Below, piece after piece: positions 33,121 to 43,154 of a DNA stretch of 64,000 bases. Below the pieces are notes generated by a model that had not been told where the DNA came from, searched no databases, and saw only the letters and a program-made list of their open reading frames with translations. The stretch is from NCBI RefSeq assembly GCF_009931615.1, contig NZ_CP046620.1, positions 1,317,501 to 1,381,500 of the forward strand, read 5' to 3'. Each line of letters begins with the position of its first letter. The first letter of the stretch is position 1. Origin of the DNA: Algicella marina. Lineage in GTDB: Bacteria; Pseudomonadota; Alphaproteobacteria; Rhodobacterales; Rhodobacteraceae. The position numbers and the translations under genes are program-made.

Positions 33121-33746
33121 TCGAAACTGCGCTGACGGCGTTCGTCACCCTGTTCGTGATTATCGATCCGGTTGGGCTGGCCCCGATTTTCGTGGCGCTG
33201 ACGCAGGGGATTCCGGAAACAGAGCGGCGCAAGATCGCCATCCGCGCCTGTTTCGTCGGGTTCTTCGTGCTGGCCCTGTTCGGATTGGCCGGTGAGCGGT
33301 TGCTGGAACTGGTAGGCATCGGCATGCCGGCGTTTCGCATTGGTGGCGGACTGCTGCTGTTTCTGACGGCGGTGGACATGCTGTTCGAGCGACGGACGGA
33401 GCGGCGTGAAAAGAATGTCGATGCTGCCAATGACGATAGCACCCACGTCGATCCTTCCGTGTTTCCGCTGGCGACACCGCTGATCGCCGGGCCCGGGGCA
33501 CTTGCCACGATGATCCTGCTGGTCAATCAGCAGCCGGACATCGCCGGGAAGGCCATGATCTTCGCGGTGATGACATCAGTCGTGGGCACGGCGATGCTGT
33601 TCTTCCTTTTGGCCGGACTAATGGAGCGCGTGATCGGCCCGATCGGCATCAACGTCATCACCCGTCTATTGGGCATGCTGCTGGCCGCCCTTTCCGTACA
33701 ATTCGTCATAGATGGCTTGCGCGGCGTGGGATTTCTGGCAGGGTAG
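33117..33746 (+). CDS. MarC-family integral membrane protein
   Basis: This 209-residue protein has about six membrane segments and the family features LFVIIDPVGLAPIFVALTQG near the N-terminus and FPLATPLIAGPGALATMILL in the centre. Its function is unknown; the old link to multiple antibiotic resistance was not upheld. It is coupled to the ABC-F gene by ATGA and followed 5 bp later by the retropepsin-like gene. Confidence 0.9.
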   Translation: MIETALTAFVTLFVIIDPVGLAPIFVALTQGIPETERRKIAIRACFVGFFVLALFGLAGERLLELVGIGMPAFRIGGGLLLFLTAVDMLFERRTERREKNVDAANDDSTHVDPSVFPLATPLIAGPGALATMILLVNQQPDIAGKAMIFAVMTSVVGTAMLFFLLAGLMERVIGPIGINVITRLLGMLLAALSVQFVIDGLRGVGFLAG

Positions 33747-33751
33747 TCCGC

Positions 33752-34345
33752 ATGGACGCCGATCAGAACATGCAACTCGTCTACCTTGTCCTGCTGGGCG
33801 TGTTCGTCGGCAGCTATTTCTTTTTCGACGCCGGGGCGCGGTTGGGGCAGAACGTCAAGATGGCGTTCGTCTGGTTCGGTATCTTCGGCATCGTCATCAT
33901 CGGCTTCAAGCTGTTCGAGGATGCATCCATCCGCGAGGCGACGTTGAGGGAAACGCCGCGCGTCTCCAGTTTTGTCGACAGGGAGATAGAACTCGACCGA
34001 GCGCGAGACGGGCATTTCTACGTGACACTGGACATCAACGGCGCCCCCGTGCGGTTCGTGGTCGATACCGGTGCATCGCTGGTGGTTCTGAACGAGGACG
34101 ATGCCCGCAAGACAGGGCTGGAACCGGAAACGCTGCGCTATACCGGCCGCGCACGCACGGCCAACGGACAGGTGAGCATCGCTCCCATCACTTTGAAGGA
34201 GGTGACCCTCGGCGGCGTCACCGACACACGGGTGCGGGCTGCGGTCAATGGCGGCCGGCTGGACACATCGCTGCTGGGAATGAGCTATCTCAACCTGTTC
34301 TCCAAGATCGAGATCGCCGGCAACCGGATGACGTTGGTACGCTGA
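33752..34345 (+). CDS. Membrane-anchored retropepsin-like aspartic protease (clan AA)
   Basis: This 197-residue protein has two N-terminal hydrophobic segments (about residues 8-25 and 35-55) and a single retropepsin-like domain. The active-site motif is VRFVVDTGASLVVLN (D-T-G), and the flap and second half end with SLLGMSYLNLFSKIEI. It matches the family of conserved alphaproteobacterial clan AA proteases, which would act as dimers. The substrate is unknown. Confidence 0.85.
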   Translation: MDADQNMQLVYLVLLGVFVGSYFFFDAGARLGQNVKMAFVWFGIFGIVIIGFKLFEDASIREATLRETPRVSSFVDREIELDRARDGHFYVTLDINGAPVRFVVDTGASLVVLNEDDARKTGLEPETLRYTGRARTANGQVSIAPITLKEVTLGGVTDTRVRAAVNGGRLDTSLLGMSYLNLFSKIEIAGNRMTLVR

Positions 34346-34463
34346 GCTGCCCTGAGTTGAGAAGCGCGAAGGGCGGACAACTTTTGCCCGCACCATGCGT
34401 TACACACGGATTTACGCTCAGAGTGCTGCGAAGATGGACCCGGAACAGCGCTTTCGGGGATTT

Positions 34464-34922
34464 TCAGGTCTTCGCCTTTTCCACCCAGCGCCCGTTCTCC
34501 TGCGCCCAGTATTTCCCGGCGAGACCACCCGATTTGACGGCCATCCAGTCCGCGCGGGCCGATTGCAGCATCGTCTCGTCCGCGCCGTCGAAGAACAGGC
34601 AGACCCGCTCAAACTTCCGGCCCTCGTCGATGTCGATGCGCGCCCCGTCGACCAGCAGCAGCACGTCGGCGCTGTTGGGCACCTCGTGCCCTGCCGTCAG
34701 ATATACGGGCGTATCGGCGGAGACTTCGCCGCCGGCAACATCATGCGGCAGGAAACTGCCGGGATCGAAGCTCCAGAGCAGCGCATCCAGCGACGGCAGA
34801 CGTGCTGGCGTGGCTGTGCGCACCACCGCCCGCCAGCCACGCTGTAGCGTGCGCGAGAGGATCTCCGGCAATGTCCGTTCCAGCGGAGTGCTGGATAGGT
34901 GATAGAACAGGACCTCGCCCAA
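34464..34922 (-). CDS. holC: DNA polymerase III subunit chi
   Basis: This 152-residue protein begins MGEVLFYHLSSTPLERTLPE and shows WRAVVRTATPARLPSLDALLWSF, then FLPHD and an Asp/Glu-rich region VYLTAGHEVPNSADVLLLVDG. Chi links the clamp loader to single-strand binding protein. It follows pepA by 3 bp on the same strand, the standard pepA-holC arrangement. Confidence 0.93.
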   Translation of the reverse strand: MGEVLFYHLSSTPLERTLPEILSRTLQRGWRAVVRTATPARLPSLDALLWSFDPGSFLPHDVAGGEVSADTPVYLTAGHEVPNSADVLLLVDGARIDIDEGRKFERVCLFFDGADETMLQSARADWMAVKSGGLAGKYWAQENGRWVEKAKT

Positions 34923-34925
34923 TGA

Positions 34926-36398
34926 TCAGCTTTCGTACTTGTCGCGGATCAAGCGGTCGAGGGCGCGGACGCCCCAGCCCGTGGCGCCCTTCGGAGCGAA
35001 GGTTGTCGCGGACTTGGTGAAGGCAACCCCGGCGATATCGAGGTGTATCCACGGCATGTCGTCCTTGACGAAACGCTTCAGGAACTGGGCCGCGGTGATC
35101 GAGCCGGCTGCGCGGCCGCCGACATTGGCGACATCGGCAACGCGGCTCTTCAACAGCTTGTCATAGGCCTCACCCATCGGCATGCGCCATGCGCCCTCGT
35201 CTTCCGCCCGCGCTGCCGCGAGGAAAGCGTCAGCCAGATCGTCATTGTTGGAAAACACACCGGCATTCTCGTTACCGAGTGCCACGATCATCGCGCCGGT
35301 GAGGGTTGCGAGGTCGATGATGCCGGAAGGATTGAACCGCTCCTGCGTGTACCAGAGCACATCGGCCAGGACGAGGCGCCCCTCGGCGTCGGTGTTGATC
35401 ACCTCCACCGTGTCGCCCTTCATCGAGCGGATGACATCGCCGGGACGGGTTGCCTCGCCGCTCGGCATGTTCTCCACCAGACCGACGAGGCCGACGACAT
35501 TGGCCTTCGCCTTGCGGGCGGCAAGAGCCTTCATGACGCCGGAGACGACACCGGCACCGCCCATGTCCATGACCATGTCTTCCATGCCGGATGCGGGCTT
35601 CAGCGAAATGCCACCGGTGTCGAACACAACGCCCTTGCCGACGAAGGCGAATGGCTGTTCGTCACCGCCGCCATTCCAGCGCATCACGGCCACTTTGGTC
35701 GGGCTGGCAGACCCCTGCCCCACCGCCAGCAACGTCCGCATACCGAGTTCGTGGAGTTCCGGCTCCTCGAGGATTTCCACCTCGACACCCAGTGTCTCCA
35801 GCCCCTTCAACCGCTCGGCAAACTCGATGGTCGTCAGGATGTTGGAAGGTTCATTGGTAAGGTCGCGGGTGAAAAACACGCCTTCGGCGAGGGCTGCCAT
35901 CGGGACGAGGGCAGCTTGCACATCCTCCGGCTTCGTCACCATCAGTGTTGCGTCGGCGGGTTGCTTGCCCTTGCCCTCACCTGTCAGATGCGCCTCGAAC
36001 GCATAGGATCGCAGGATCAGGCCGTAGCCGATGTCCGCCGCACGCCGGTGCGAACCGGCGCAGACCAGCAGGGCGTCATTTCCCTTGGCGCCGGCCAGAG
36101 CGGCACCGGCAGCGCGCGCCGTGGTTACATCGACTGACTTTTCCAGCTTCAGCACCAGCACGGCCTCGGCCTTCAGCCCCGCGGGCGCGACAAGGGCGTG
36201 GACTTTGCCAGCGCCAAGATCTGCGAAGGTATCACTGTCGGCAAAGCGTTGCAGGGCGCCCTTGGTGAGCCGATTGACCCGGCGGGCCAGCGGATCCATG
36301 CCGCCCTCTGCCGTCATGAGCACAGCGACCTTACCTTCCGTGTCGGCGATGGCTTCCAGATCGGTCTCGACGGTTTGGATGGCGATAGGCGTGGTCAT
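34926..36398 (-). CDS. pepA: Leucyl aminopeptidase (M17)
   Basis: This 490-residue dizinc peptidase has VGKGVVFDTGGISLKPASGMEDM with the metal-binding Lys and Asp in the central region, and the signature NTDAEGRLVLADVLWY. The N-terminal macro-like domain ends near residue 165. ATG 36398 follows GAGGAAT; a start 7 codons upstream would leave no ribosome site. It cleaves N-terminal residues and can have DNA-binding side roles. It is divergent from lptF. Confidence 0.95.
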   Translation of the reverse strand: MTTPIAIQTVETDLEAIADTEGKVAVLMTAEGGMDPLARRVNRLTKGALQRFADSDTFADLGAGKVHALVAPAGLKAEAVLVLKLEKSVDVTTARAAGAALAGAKGNDALLVCAGSHRRAADIGYGLILRSYAFEAHLTGEGKGKQPADATLMVTKPEDVQAALVPMAALAEGVFFTRDLTNEPSNILTTIEFAERLKGLETLGVEVEILEEPELHELGMRTLLAVGQGSASPTKVAVMRWNGGGDEQPFAFVGKGVVFDTGGISLKPASGMEDMVMDMGGAGVVSGVMKALAARKAKANVVGLVGLVENMPSGEATRPGDVIRSMKGDTVEVINTDAEGRLVLADVLWYTQERFNPSGIIDLATLTGAMIVALGNENAGVFSNNDDLADAFLAAARAEDEGAWRMPMGEAYDKLLKSRVADVANVGGRAAGSITAAQFLKRFVKDDMPWIHLDIAGVAFTKSATTFAPKGATGWGVRALDRLIRDKYES

Positions 36399-36545
36399 GG
36401 AGTAATTCCTCGTTTGCATACAGCTGTTCGCACCTTCTTATGCCGATTGCCACGGCATTGCCAGATTGGGGTGACGCCCCCCGCGCCGGGCGCTAAGGTG
36501 CGGCGCAAATAGGGCCCGCGGGGCCGAAAGCGAGAGCCGATTAAG

Positions 36546-37664
36546 ATGCGCCATCTCGATGGCTATGTCCTGAAACACCTTCTGCTGGCGTTTGCCTTTT
36601 TCACGGTAATCCTGACCGGGGTGATCTGGCTTGGCCAGTCTGTGCCACTGATCGACACCGTGATCGCCTCGGGACAATCCATGGTAATTTTTCTTCGCTT
36701 TTCGCTCTACGTTTTGCCGTTCGTGCTGATGATCGTACTGCCGCTGGCGGCCTTTGCCGGGGCGCTCTACGCGATCAACAAGCTGTACGGGGATTCGGAG
36801 TTGGTCGTCATGATGGCGGCGGGCCAGAGCCCGATGCGGCTCGCGCGCCCGGTGCTTCTCTACGGAGCTATGACAGCGACGCTGACGCTGATTGCCACGG
36901 TATGGCTGGTGCCGATGGGCGAGGTAAGATTATCGGCAGGTCGGGCGGCCATTCAGTCGGAACTGGCGGGAGCGTTGATCCGCGAAGGTCAATTTCTGCA
37001 CCCCGACAGCGGGCTGACGATCTTCCTGCGGGAAGTATCCGATACCGGCCGGATCGCCGGCCTGTTCCTGCATGACAACCGCGATCCCGACAACCCGACG
37101 ACCTATTCGGCCTCCTCCGCCCGGTTTCTGCGCGAGGGCGATCAGGCGCGGCTGATCATGCGGGATGGTGTGGCGCTTGCCTATTCGGAAGAACGGCGGT
37201 TGCTGGCGCGGGTGCAGTTCGACGAGTTCACCTATGATCTTTCCGAATTGCTGGCGGCAGCGCCGGAGATCCGCATCCGGCCGGAATCCTACGCGCTGGG
37301 CGACCTTCTCGACCCGACGCCGGAAATGCTGTCCAGTCAGCGCTATGAACTTGCGGATTACCTGGCCGTGGGGCACGAGAAGATCGTGCTGGGGCTCAAT
37401 GCGCTGCTGATGCCGTTGATCGCGCTTGCCGTCATGCTGACGGGCAATTACCAGCGGCGGGGGTTTGCCAAGCGTATGGGAGCGGCAATCGTGCTGGGAG
37501 TGTTGCTGGCCGCTGCGGGCGTGGCGTGCAAATCAGTGGTGATCAGCAATGCAGGCAACTGGCCCTTGTTCTACCTTGCCCCATTACTGGCCGTGATGTT
37601 CAGCGGTTTTCTGCTGTTCCGGGCCTCCCAACCCGTGGCCAGACCACGGAGAATTGCGGCATGA
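36546..37664 (+). CDS. lptF: LPS export permease LptF
   Basis: This 372-residue YjgP/YjgQ-family protein has three N-terminal membrane segments (from about residue 10, with TGVIWLGQSVPLIDTVI), a periplasmic beta-jellyroll (about 120-260) and three C-terminal segments. With LptG and the LptB ATPase it extracts LPS from the inner membrane. The stop overlaps the lptG start (ATGA). Confidence 0.94.
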   Translation: MRHLDGYVLKHLLLAFAFFTVILTGVIWLGQSVPLIDTVIASGQSMVIFLRFSLYVLPFVLMIVLPLAAFAGALYAINKLYGDSELVVMMAAGQSPMRLARPVLLYGAMTATLTLIATVWLVPMGEVRLSAGRAAIQSELAGALIREGQFLHPDSGLTIFLREVSDTGRIAGLFLHDNRDPDNPTTYSASSARFLREGDQARLIMRDGVALAYSEERRLLARVQFDEFTYDLSELLAAAPEIRIRPESYALGDLLDPTPEMLSSQRYELADYLAVGHEKIVLGLNALLMPLIALAVMLTGNYQRRGFAKRMGAAIVLGVLLAAAGVACKSVVISNAGNWPLFYLAPLLAVMFSGFLLFRASQPVARPRRIAA

Positions 37665-38761
37665 CGCTTTCCCGTTATCTTCTGCGCGTATTCCTGTCTC
37701 GGACGATCCTTGTCCTCGTTGTCCTGTTCTTCATCGTCGCGCTGATGATGTTCATCGAAAGCCTGCGCCGCGCCGGGCGGGCAGATGCCGGGTTCGACTT
37801 CGCCCTGAAGCTGACAGTGCTGGAAGTAGCGCCGGTGATGGCACAGGTGTTTCCGTTGGTGTTGATGCTGGGTGCACTGGCGACGTTTCAGGCGCTGTCC
37901 CGCTCCAGCGAACTGGTGATCATCCGGGCTGCCGGGGTGTCGGCCCTGCGCTTCCTGACCGTGCCGGTACTGGCAGCGGTGGTGATCGGCGTTCTGGCGG
38001 TATTATTCTTCAGCCCGATCGTGGCGCTGAGCAAGGCGGGCGCTACGGCGATGCGGGAGGAAGCGTCCCGCTCCGGTCGCAACGTGCTGTCGCTGAACGA
38101 GGATGCGCTGTGGCTGCGGCAGGGCACGTTGGAGGGGCAATCCGTTATCCAGGCAAACAGGGCAAGCGCTGACGGGCGGGTCTTGTTCAGCGTGCGCCTG
38201 CACCAGTTCGATCCTGACAACCGGCTGACGGCACGGATTGAGGCCAATTCAGCGACGCTGACACCGGATTCGTGGATTTTGCGTGGTGTCCGCCGGTGGG
38301 AACTGGCGGCAACGGCGGACGGATCGCTGGGTGAGGCGGAGCAGATCGTTGAACTGCGGGTACCGACCAACCTTTCGACGGAGCAGATCCTAGACAACTT
38401 CGCGCCACCGGAATCGGTGTCATTCTGGGCCCTGCCCGGCTTTATTCGCCAACTGGAGCGGGCAGGCTTTTCCGGGCGCAGGCACCGGCTGTATTTTCAG
38501 TCCGAACTGGCTCGCCCTGCCCTTTTTGCCGCCATGGTGCTGATTGGCGCCGGCTTTTCCCTTCGGCATGCGCGTTTCGGGCAGACGGGCGTGATGATCC
38601 TGTTGTCGATCTTCGCGGGATTCCTGCTGTATTTTTTCAAGGACCTGTCGGAGTCGCTCGGCAACAGTGGTGACATTCCGATCATCCTCGCGGCCTGGGC
38701 GCCGCCGGCGGTAGCGATCCTGCTGGCGCTTGGCTTGTTGCTGCACCTGGAAGACGGATAA
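37661..38761 (+). CDS. lptG: LPS export permease LptG
   Basis: This 366-residue protein has the same architecture as LptF: MTLSRYLLRVFLSRTILVLV at the N-terminus, a periplasmic domain and C-terminal segments with ILLSIFAGFLLYFFKDLSES. ATG 37661 is coupled to lptF, and its TAA overlaps the A of the lptD ATG (TAATG). This gives the LPS export operon lptF-lptG-lptD. Confidence 0.94.
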   Translation: MTLSRYLLRVFLSRTILVLVVLFFIVALMMFIESLRRAGRADAGFDFALKLTVLEVAPVMAQVFPLVLMLGALATFQALSRSSELVIIRAAGVSALRFLTVPVLAAVVIGVLAVLFFSPIVALSKAGATAMREEASRSGRNVLSLNEDALWLRQGTLEGQSVIQANRASADGRVLFSVRLHQFDPDNRLTARIEANSATLTPDSWILRGVRRWELAATADGSLGEAEQIVELRVPTNLSTEQILDNFAPPESVSFWALPGFIRQLERAGFSGRRHRLYFQSELARPALFAAMVLIGAGFSLRHARFGQTGVMILLSIFAGFLLYFFKDLSESLGNSGDIPIILAAWAPPAVAILLALGLLLHLEDG

Positions 38762-40884
38762 TGCGGACGATTCTTGCGGTAATGATCTGGCTGGCCGCCA
38801 CACTTCCATCGTGGGCGCAGGGCGAGGAAGTGACCTTGCTGGCAGACCGGGTCGATATCTCGGGCAATGGTGATGTGATTACAGCCAGCGGCGCGGTGAC
38901 CGTACGCTATCAAGGGCAGGTTCTGGAGGCGCGGCGCATCATCTACGATCGCGGCGCAGACCGGCTGAGGGCCGAAGGGCCGATCCGCTTGCTCACGGGC
39001 GACAACGTGATCGTGCTGGCCGATCTGGCTGAACTCGATGCCGACATGGAGAACGGGCTGGTCATGGGGGCACGTCTGATCCTCGACGAACAATTGCAGA
39101 TTGCAGCGGAGAGCGGAGAGCGGATCGGCGGGCGTTATAACGGGCTGGACCGGGTGGTGGCCAGCAGTTGCGTTGTCTGCGCGGAGCGCCCGACGCCACT
39201 GTGGCGCATCCGGGCCCGGCGAGTGGTGCATGACGAGGTCGCGGAGAGGATCTATTTCCGCGATGCGTGGTTCGACCTCGCCGGTTATCCCATACTTTAT
39301 CTGCCGGCGTTGCGAATTCCCGCACCGGGGGTGGAGCGTGCGACCGGCGCCCTGATGCCGACTTTTTCCGGTTCGGACATCTATGGCTACGGCGTGAAGC
39401 TGCCCTACTATGTCGTGCTGGGCGATCATGCCGACGTTACGCTGACACCCTTCATCACCAGCGAGAGAACGATCCTGCTGGAGAGCGAATATCGGCAGAA
39501 TTTCCGCAGCGGGAACATTGAACTGTCCGGCGCCTTCAGCCTGACGGACGGGCTGGAGCCCGGTGAAATCCGCGGGTTCGTCGCCAACCGTGGCCATTTC
39601 GATCTGGCCTACGGGTACGACCTCGATTTTGAACTGAACCTCGTAACCGACGACGCGTTCCTACAGGAATTCAACTATTCCGACGATGACAGGCTGACGA
39701 GCTTTCTCGATGTCACTCGCTATCGCGCAAGCGATTACACGGAATTCCGGATTGCCGGCTACCAATCCCTTCGGGACGGCGAGGATGCGGGTGAAATTCC
39801 GCTGGTGCTGCCCAGTTTCGAGACACGCAAGGTTTGGGATGCCGGGCCGCTCGATGGCCGCCTGGGGGCCGGACTTGATGTGATGAACCTGGTACGGACC
39901 GACGGCCGCGACGTCCTTCGGCTGGGCGGTGGCGGGGATTGGCGCGGGAGCCATACCTTTGACACCGGCATCCAGTTCGCTGCCGTCGGCGACCTGCGTT
40001 TCGACGCCTATCATATTAGCGACGATGCCGGTTTCGACGAGGAATTCGTGACCCGCACGCTGCCGACAGTCGGCGTTACCCTGCGCTGGCCTTGGGCCCT
40101 GAACACCGGCGCGGCCACCCATGTGATCGAGCCGATTGCACAACTGGTCTATTCCGACAGCTTCCAATCCGGCGACATTCCCAATGAAGACAGCCTGTTG
40201 CCGGAGCTGGACGAAACCTCGCTCTTTTCCCTCAACCGCTTTCCGGGACAGGATGCACAGGAAACGGGCTCTCGCGCCAACATCGGCATCAACTACACAA
40301 GATACGATCCGAATGGCTGGGAAGCGTCACTTACGGCGGGACAGGTTTTTCGCGAGGAGGCCGGTGACCGGTTTTCAGTCGGGTCCGGCCTGACGGGGCT
40401 GACCTCCGATTTCATTATTGCAGCCTCTGTCGATCTGCCGCCGGGATTGGAGATGAATGCGAGCGCGTTGTTTGCGCCGGACTCGCTGACTTTCAGGCAG
40501 GGCTCGTTCGCGATCGCCTACGAGAGCGTGAAGTTCGACGTCGAGACAGGCTATGTCTTTCTTGCCGCTGACCCGCAGGATCAGACAATGAGCCTGCTGC
40601 CCGAGCGACAGGAATACCGGCTGAGTACCCGCTACCGTTTTGCGCCGCACTGGGAGTTCACTGGCGAATTCCGCTACGATCTGGCGGAGACCCGCTCTAT
40701 CCTGCGCAAGGCCGGGCTGACCTATGGCAACGAGTGTGCCGAGATCGCGTTTTCCGTCTCGCGGCGGCTGGCGACTTCCGGTAACGTTCCGACATCGACC
40801 AATTTCGGGTTGAGCCTGAACCTGACGGGGCTTGGCAGTCGCTCCAACCCCGAGTGGCCTACGCGCAGTTGCGCTGTGAGATAG
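38761..40884 (+). CDS. lptD: LPS assembly outer-membrane protein LptD
   Basis: This 707-residue protein has a signal peptide ending PSWAQG. An N-terminal LptA-like jellyroll follows (VTLLADRVDISGNGDVITASGAVTVRY, split here), then the OstA C-terminal barrel with repeated aromatic beta strands. SCVVC and NECAEIAF provide Cys residues near those used for disulfides. It inserts LPS into the outer leaflet. It is coupled to lptG and followed 19 bp later by surA, the chaperone that folds LptD. Confidence 0.93.
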   Translation: MRTILAVMIWLAATLPSWAQGEEVTLLADRVDISGNGDVITASGAVTVRYQGQVLEARRIIYDRGADRLRAEGPIRLLTGDNVIVLADLAELDADMENGLVMGARLILDEQLQIAAESGERIGGRYNGLDRVVASSCVVCAERPTPLWRIRARRVVHDEVAERIYFRDAWFDLAGYPILYLPALRIPAPGVERATGALMPTFSGSDIYGYGVKLPYYVVLGDHADVTLTPFITSERTILLESEYRQNFRSGNIELSGAFSLTDGLEPGEIRGFVANRGHFDLAYGYDLDFELNLVTDDAFLQEFNYSDDDRLTSFLDVTRYRASDYTEFRIAGYQSLRDGEDAGEIPLVLPSFETRKVWDAGPLDGRLGAGLDVMNLVRTDGRDVLRLGGGGDWRGSHTFDTGIQFAAVGDLRFDAYHISDDAGFDEEFVTRTLPTVGVTLRWPWALNTGAATHVIEPIAQLVYSDSFQSGDIPNEDSLLPELDETSLFSLNRFPGQDAQETGSRANIGINYTRYDPNGWEASLTAGQVFREEAGDRFSVGSGLTGLTSDFIIAASVDLPPGLEMNASALFAPDSLTFRQGSFAIAYESVKFDVETGYVFLAADPQDQTMSLLPERQEYRLSTRYRFAPHWEFTGEFRYDLAETRSILRKAGLTYGNECAEIAFSVSRRLATSGNVPTSTNFGLSLNLTGLGSRSNPEWPTRSCAVR

Positions 40885-40903
40885 AGCCGGATACACCGGC
40901 CCA

Positions 40904-42160
40904 ATGATGATGAGAGTTGCCGTGAAGAGACTTCTTGTAGCCAGCCTGCTGATCGCCCTCACCCCTTTCGCACAACCGGCGAGAGCGCAGGAATCCGGGA
41001 CGCCCTATGCGCCGGTTGTCGTCGTGAACGAGAGCGTGATTACCGGATACGAACTGGAACAGCGGGCGCGGATGCTGGAAGTTTTCGGTGCGGGCGGCGA
41101 TGTGCTGGCGCTGGCGGAAGAGCAGTTGATCAGTGACCGGCTGCAACTACAGGCGGCTGAAACACTGGGCCTGGAAATCGACGACGAAACCGTTGAGAGC
41201 GCGGCCGAGGAATTTGCCGGCCGACGGGAACTGACGGCGGAGGTCCTGCGCAATGCCCTCCAAGCCCGTGGCGTGGCGCCGGAAACATTCAACGCCTTCA
41301 TCCGGGCGGGCATCACATGGCGCTCGGTGGTCCAGAGCCGGTTCCGCCGGCAGGCGACGCCGACAGAAAACGATCTTGATGCTGCGCTTGCGCTGGCCGA
41401 CAGAGGCCTGCAGAAGAGCGTGCTGTTGCAGGAAATCGGGATGCCCTTCGCCGAAAACGGCGAGGAGGAAACGATGGACACGGCATGGCGACTTTCTCGA
41501 GAGTTGAACCGTGGCGGCAATTTTACCGGCGCGGTCCGGCGTTATTCCAAGACACCGTCGCGGGCGCGGGATGGTAAGCTTGGTTGGCTGCCGGAGACGG
41601 CGCTGCCGCCACAGGTCGCGGCACAGATCCTGGCCCTGCAGGTCGGAGAAGTGACCGCGCCGATCCCGATTACGCGCGGCGTTTCCATCCTGAAACTACT
41701 GGACGTGCGTGAAGAAGCCCGCGAATCCACAAGCGACGGGCCACTGACCGTCACCTACAGTGAATTGATCATCCCACTTTCACAGAATGCCGCCGACGGG
41801 GCCGTGAATGCGGCCCGGAACCAGGCGGAGCGCATCCGCTCGGACACGGAGTTGTGCCGAGACCTCGACCAGAGGGCAGACGAATTCGGCATTGGCAGCG
41901 GTCGCAGTGAACCGACGCCGGTTGGGGCCGTACCACAAAGCATCAGCCTGCTCCTTTCGCAGATGGACCCGGGTGATATCGAGATTCAGGAGGATAGCCG
42001 GGGTGTCGTGCTGGTGATGCTTTGCGCCCGGTCTAACGAAACCTCGCCGGAGGAGCGCGAGGCCCTGCGGCAACGGCTATTCAATCAACGTATGAACACG
42101 CTCGGACAGGGCTATCTGCAGGACCTGCGAGGGGACGCCGTGATCGAGCGGCGTTCCTGA
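40904..42160 (+). CDS. surA: SurA-like periplasmic peptidyl-prolyl isomerase/chaperone
   Basis: This 418-residue protein has a signal peptide ending QPARAQE and a SurA N-terminal domain beginning VVVVNESVITGYELEQRARML. One parvulin-type rotamase domain (about 170-270) contains SKTPSRARDGKLGWLPETALP, and a second C-terminal region follows. It assists outer membrane protein folding. A run of three Met codons lies at the start; ATG 40904 is the first. Confidence 0.9.
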   Translation: MMMRVAVKRLLVASLLIALTPFAQPARAQESGTPYAPVVVVNESVITGYELEQRARMLEVFGAGGDVLALAEEQLISDRLQLQAAETLGLEIDDETVESAAEEFAGRRELTAEVLRNALQARGVAPETFNAFIRAGITWRSVVQSRFRRQATPTENDLDAALALADRGLQKSVLLQEIGMPFAENGEEETMDTAWRLSRELNRGGNFTGAVRRYSKTPSRARDGKLGWLPETALPPQVAAQILALQVGEVTAPIPITRGVSILKLLDVREEARESTSDGPLTVTYSELIIPLSQNAADGAVNAARNQAERIRSDTELCRDLDQRADEFGIGSGRSEPTPVGAVPQSISLLLSQMDPGDIEIQEDSRGVVLVMLCARSNETSPEEREALRQRLFNQRMNTLGQGYLQDLRGDAVIERRS

Positions 42161-42167
42161 ATCCGTC

Positions 42168-43154
42168 ATGCCAGCCCCGATCGCGTTGACGATGGGTGAT
42201 CCGGCCGGAGTGGGGCCGGAACTGAGCCTAGCCGCCCACGCCCGGCTGAAAAATGGCGCACCGTTCTACCTTGTTGGCGATGTCCGCCACATGCGGGCAT
42301 TGGCCGCCGGCAGCGGGCAGACGGTGGCGGCAATTACCGCGCCAGACGATGCTGCGGCAGTGTTTGCGGACGCCCTGCCCGTGCTCGACCTGCCGCTGGC
42401 CAACCCAGTAACCGCCGGAACGCCGGATCTTGGCAACGCTGCCGCCGTGATTGGCAGTATCGAGGCCGCGGTTGCACAGGTGCATTCCGGCGTGGCATCG
42501 GCTGTGGTGACAAACCCGATTTCCAAGCTGGTGCTGAGAGAGGGCGCTGGGTTCGCCTTTCCGGGGCACACGGAGTTTCTGGCCCATCTGGCAGGTGTCT
42601 CCCGCTCGGTCATGTTACTGGCAGCACCGGCGCTGAGGGTGATCCCGGTGACGATCCATATTCCTGTAAGCGACGTGCCGGCGGCGCTGACGCCGGAAGT
42701 GCTGGAACAGACGTTACGGATCGCTCATCACGCGATGATCTCCGATTTCGGCCTGCCCGAACCACGGATTGCCGTTGCGGGTCTGAACCCGCATGCCGGC
42801 GAAGGCGGGACCATGGGGCACGAGGATGCCAGTGTCATCGCGCCGGTGCTGGAGCGGTTGCGCGGTGAGGGGATGGATCTGCGCGGCCCCCTGCCCGGCG
42901 ACACGATGTTTCATCCGGCGGCGCGGGCGGGTTATGATCTCGCGGTCTGCATGTACCACGATCAGGCGCTCATCCCGATCAAGACGCTGGATTTCGAACA
43001 TGGCGTGAACGCGACGCTCGGGCTGCCGTTCATTCGTACGTCGCCGGACCATGGCACTGCGTTCGACATTGCAGGACGCGGTATCGCCTCCGCCGAAAGC
43101 CTGATCGCGGCGATCGAGATGGCCGCGAGCATGACCGGAATGCGTGCACGATGA
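42168..43154 (+). CDS. pdxA: 4-hydroxythreonine-4-phosphate dehydrogenase
   Basis: This 328-residue enzyme of pyridoxal phosphate synthesis begins [17 protein letters not shown] and has [26 protein letters not shown] (split), the metal-binding His in [17 protein letters not shown], and [16 protein letters not shown]. The order surA-pdxA-rsmA is conserved in proteobacteria. It overlaps rsmA by 4 nt. Confidence 0.96.
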   Translation: MPAPIALTMGDPAGVGPELSLAAHARLKNGAPFYLVGDVRHMRALAAGSGQTVAAITAPDDAAAVFADALPVLDLPLANPVTAGTPDLGNAAAVIGSIEAAVAQVHSGVASAVVTNPISKLVLREGAGFAFPGHTEFLAHLAGVSRSVMLLAAPALRVIPVTIHIPVSDVPAALTPEVLEQTLRIAHHAMISDFGLPEPRIAVAGLNPHAGEGGTMGHEDASVIAPVLERLRGEGMDLRGPLPGDTMFHPAARAGYDLAVCMYHDQALIPIKTLDFEHGVNATLGLPFIRTSPDHGTAFDIAGRGIASAESLIAAIEMAASMTGMRAR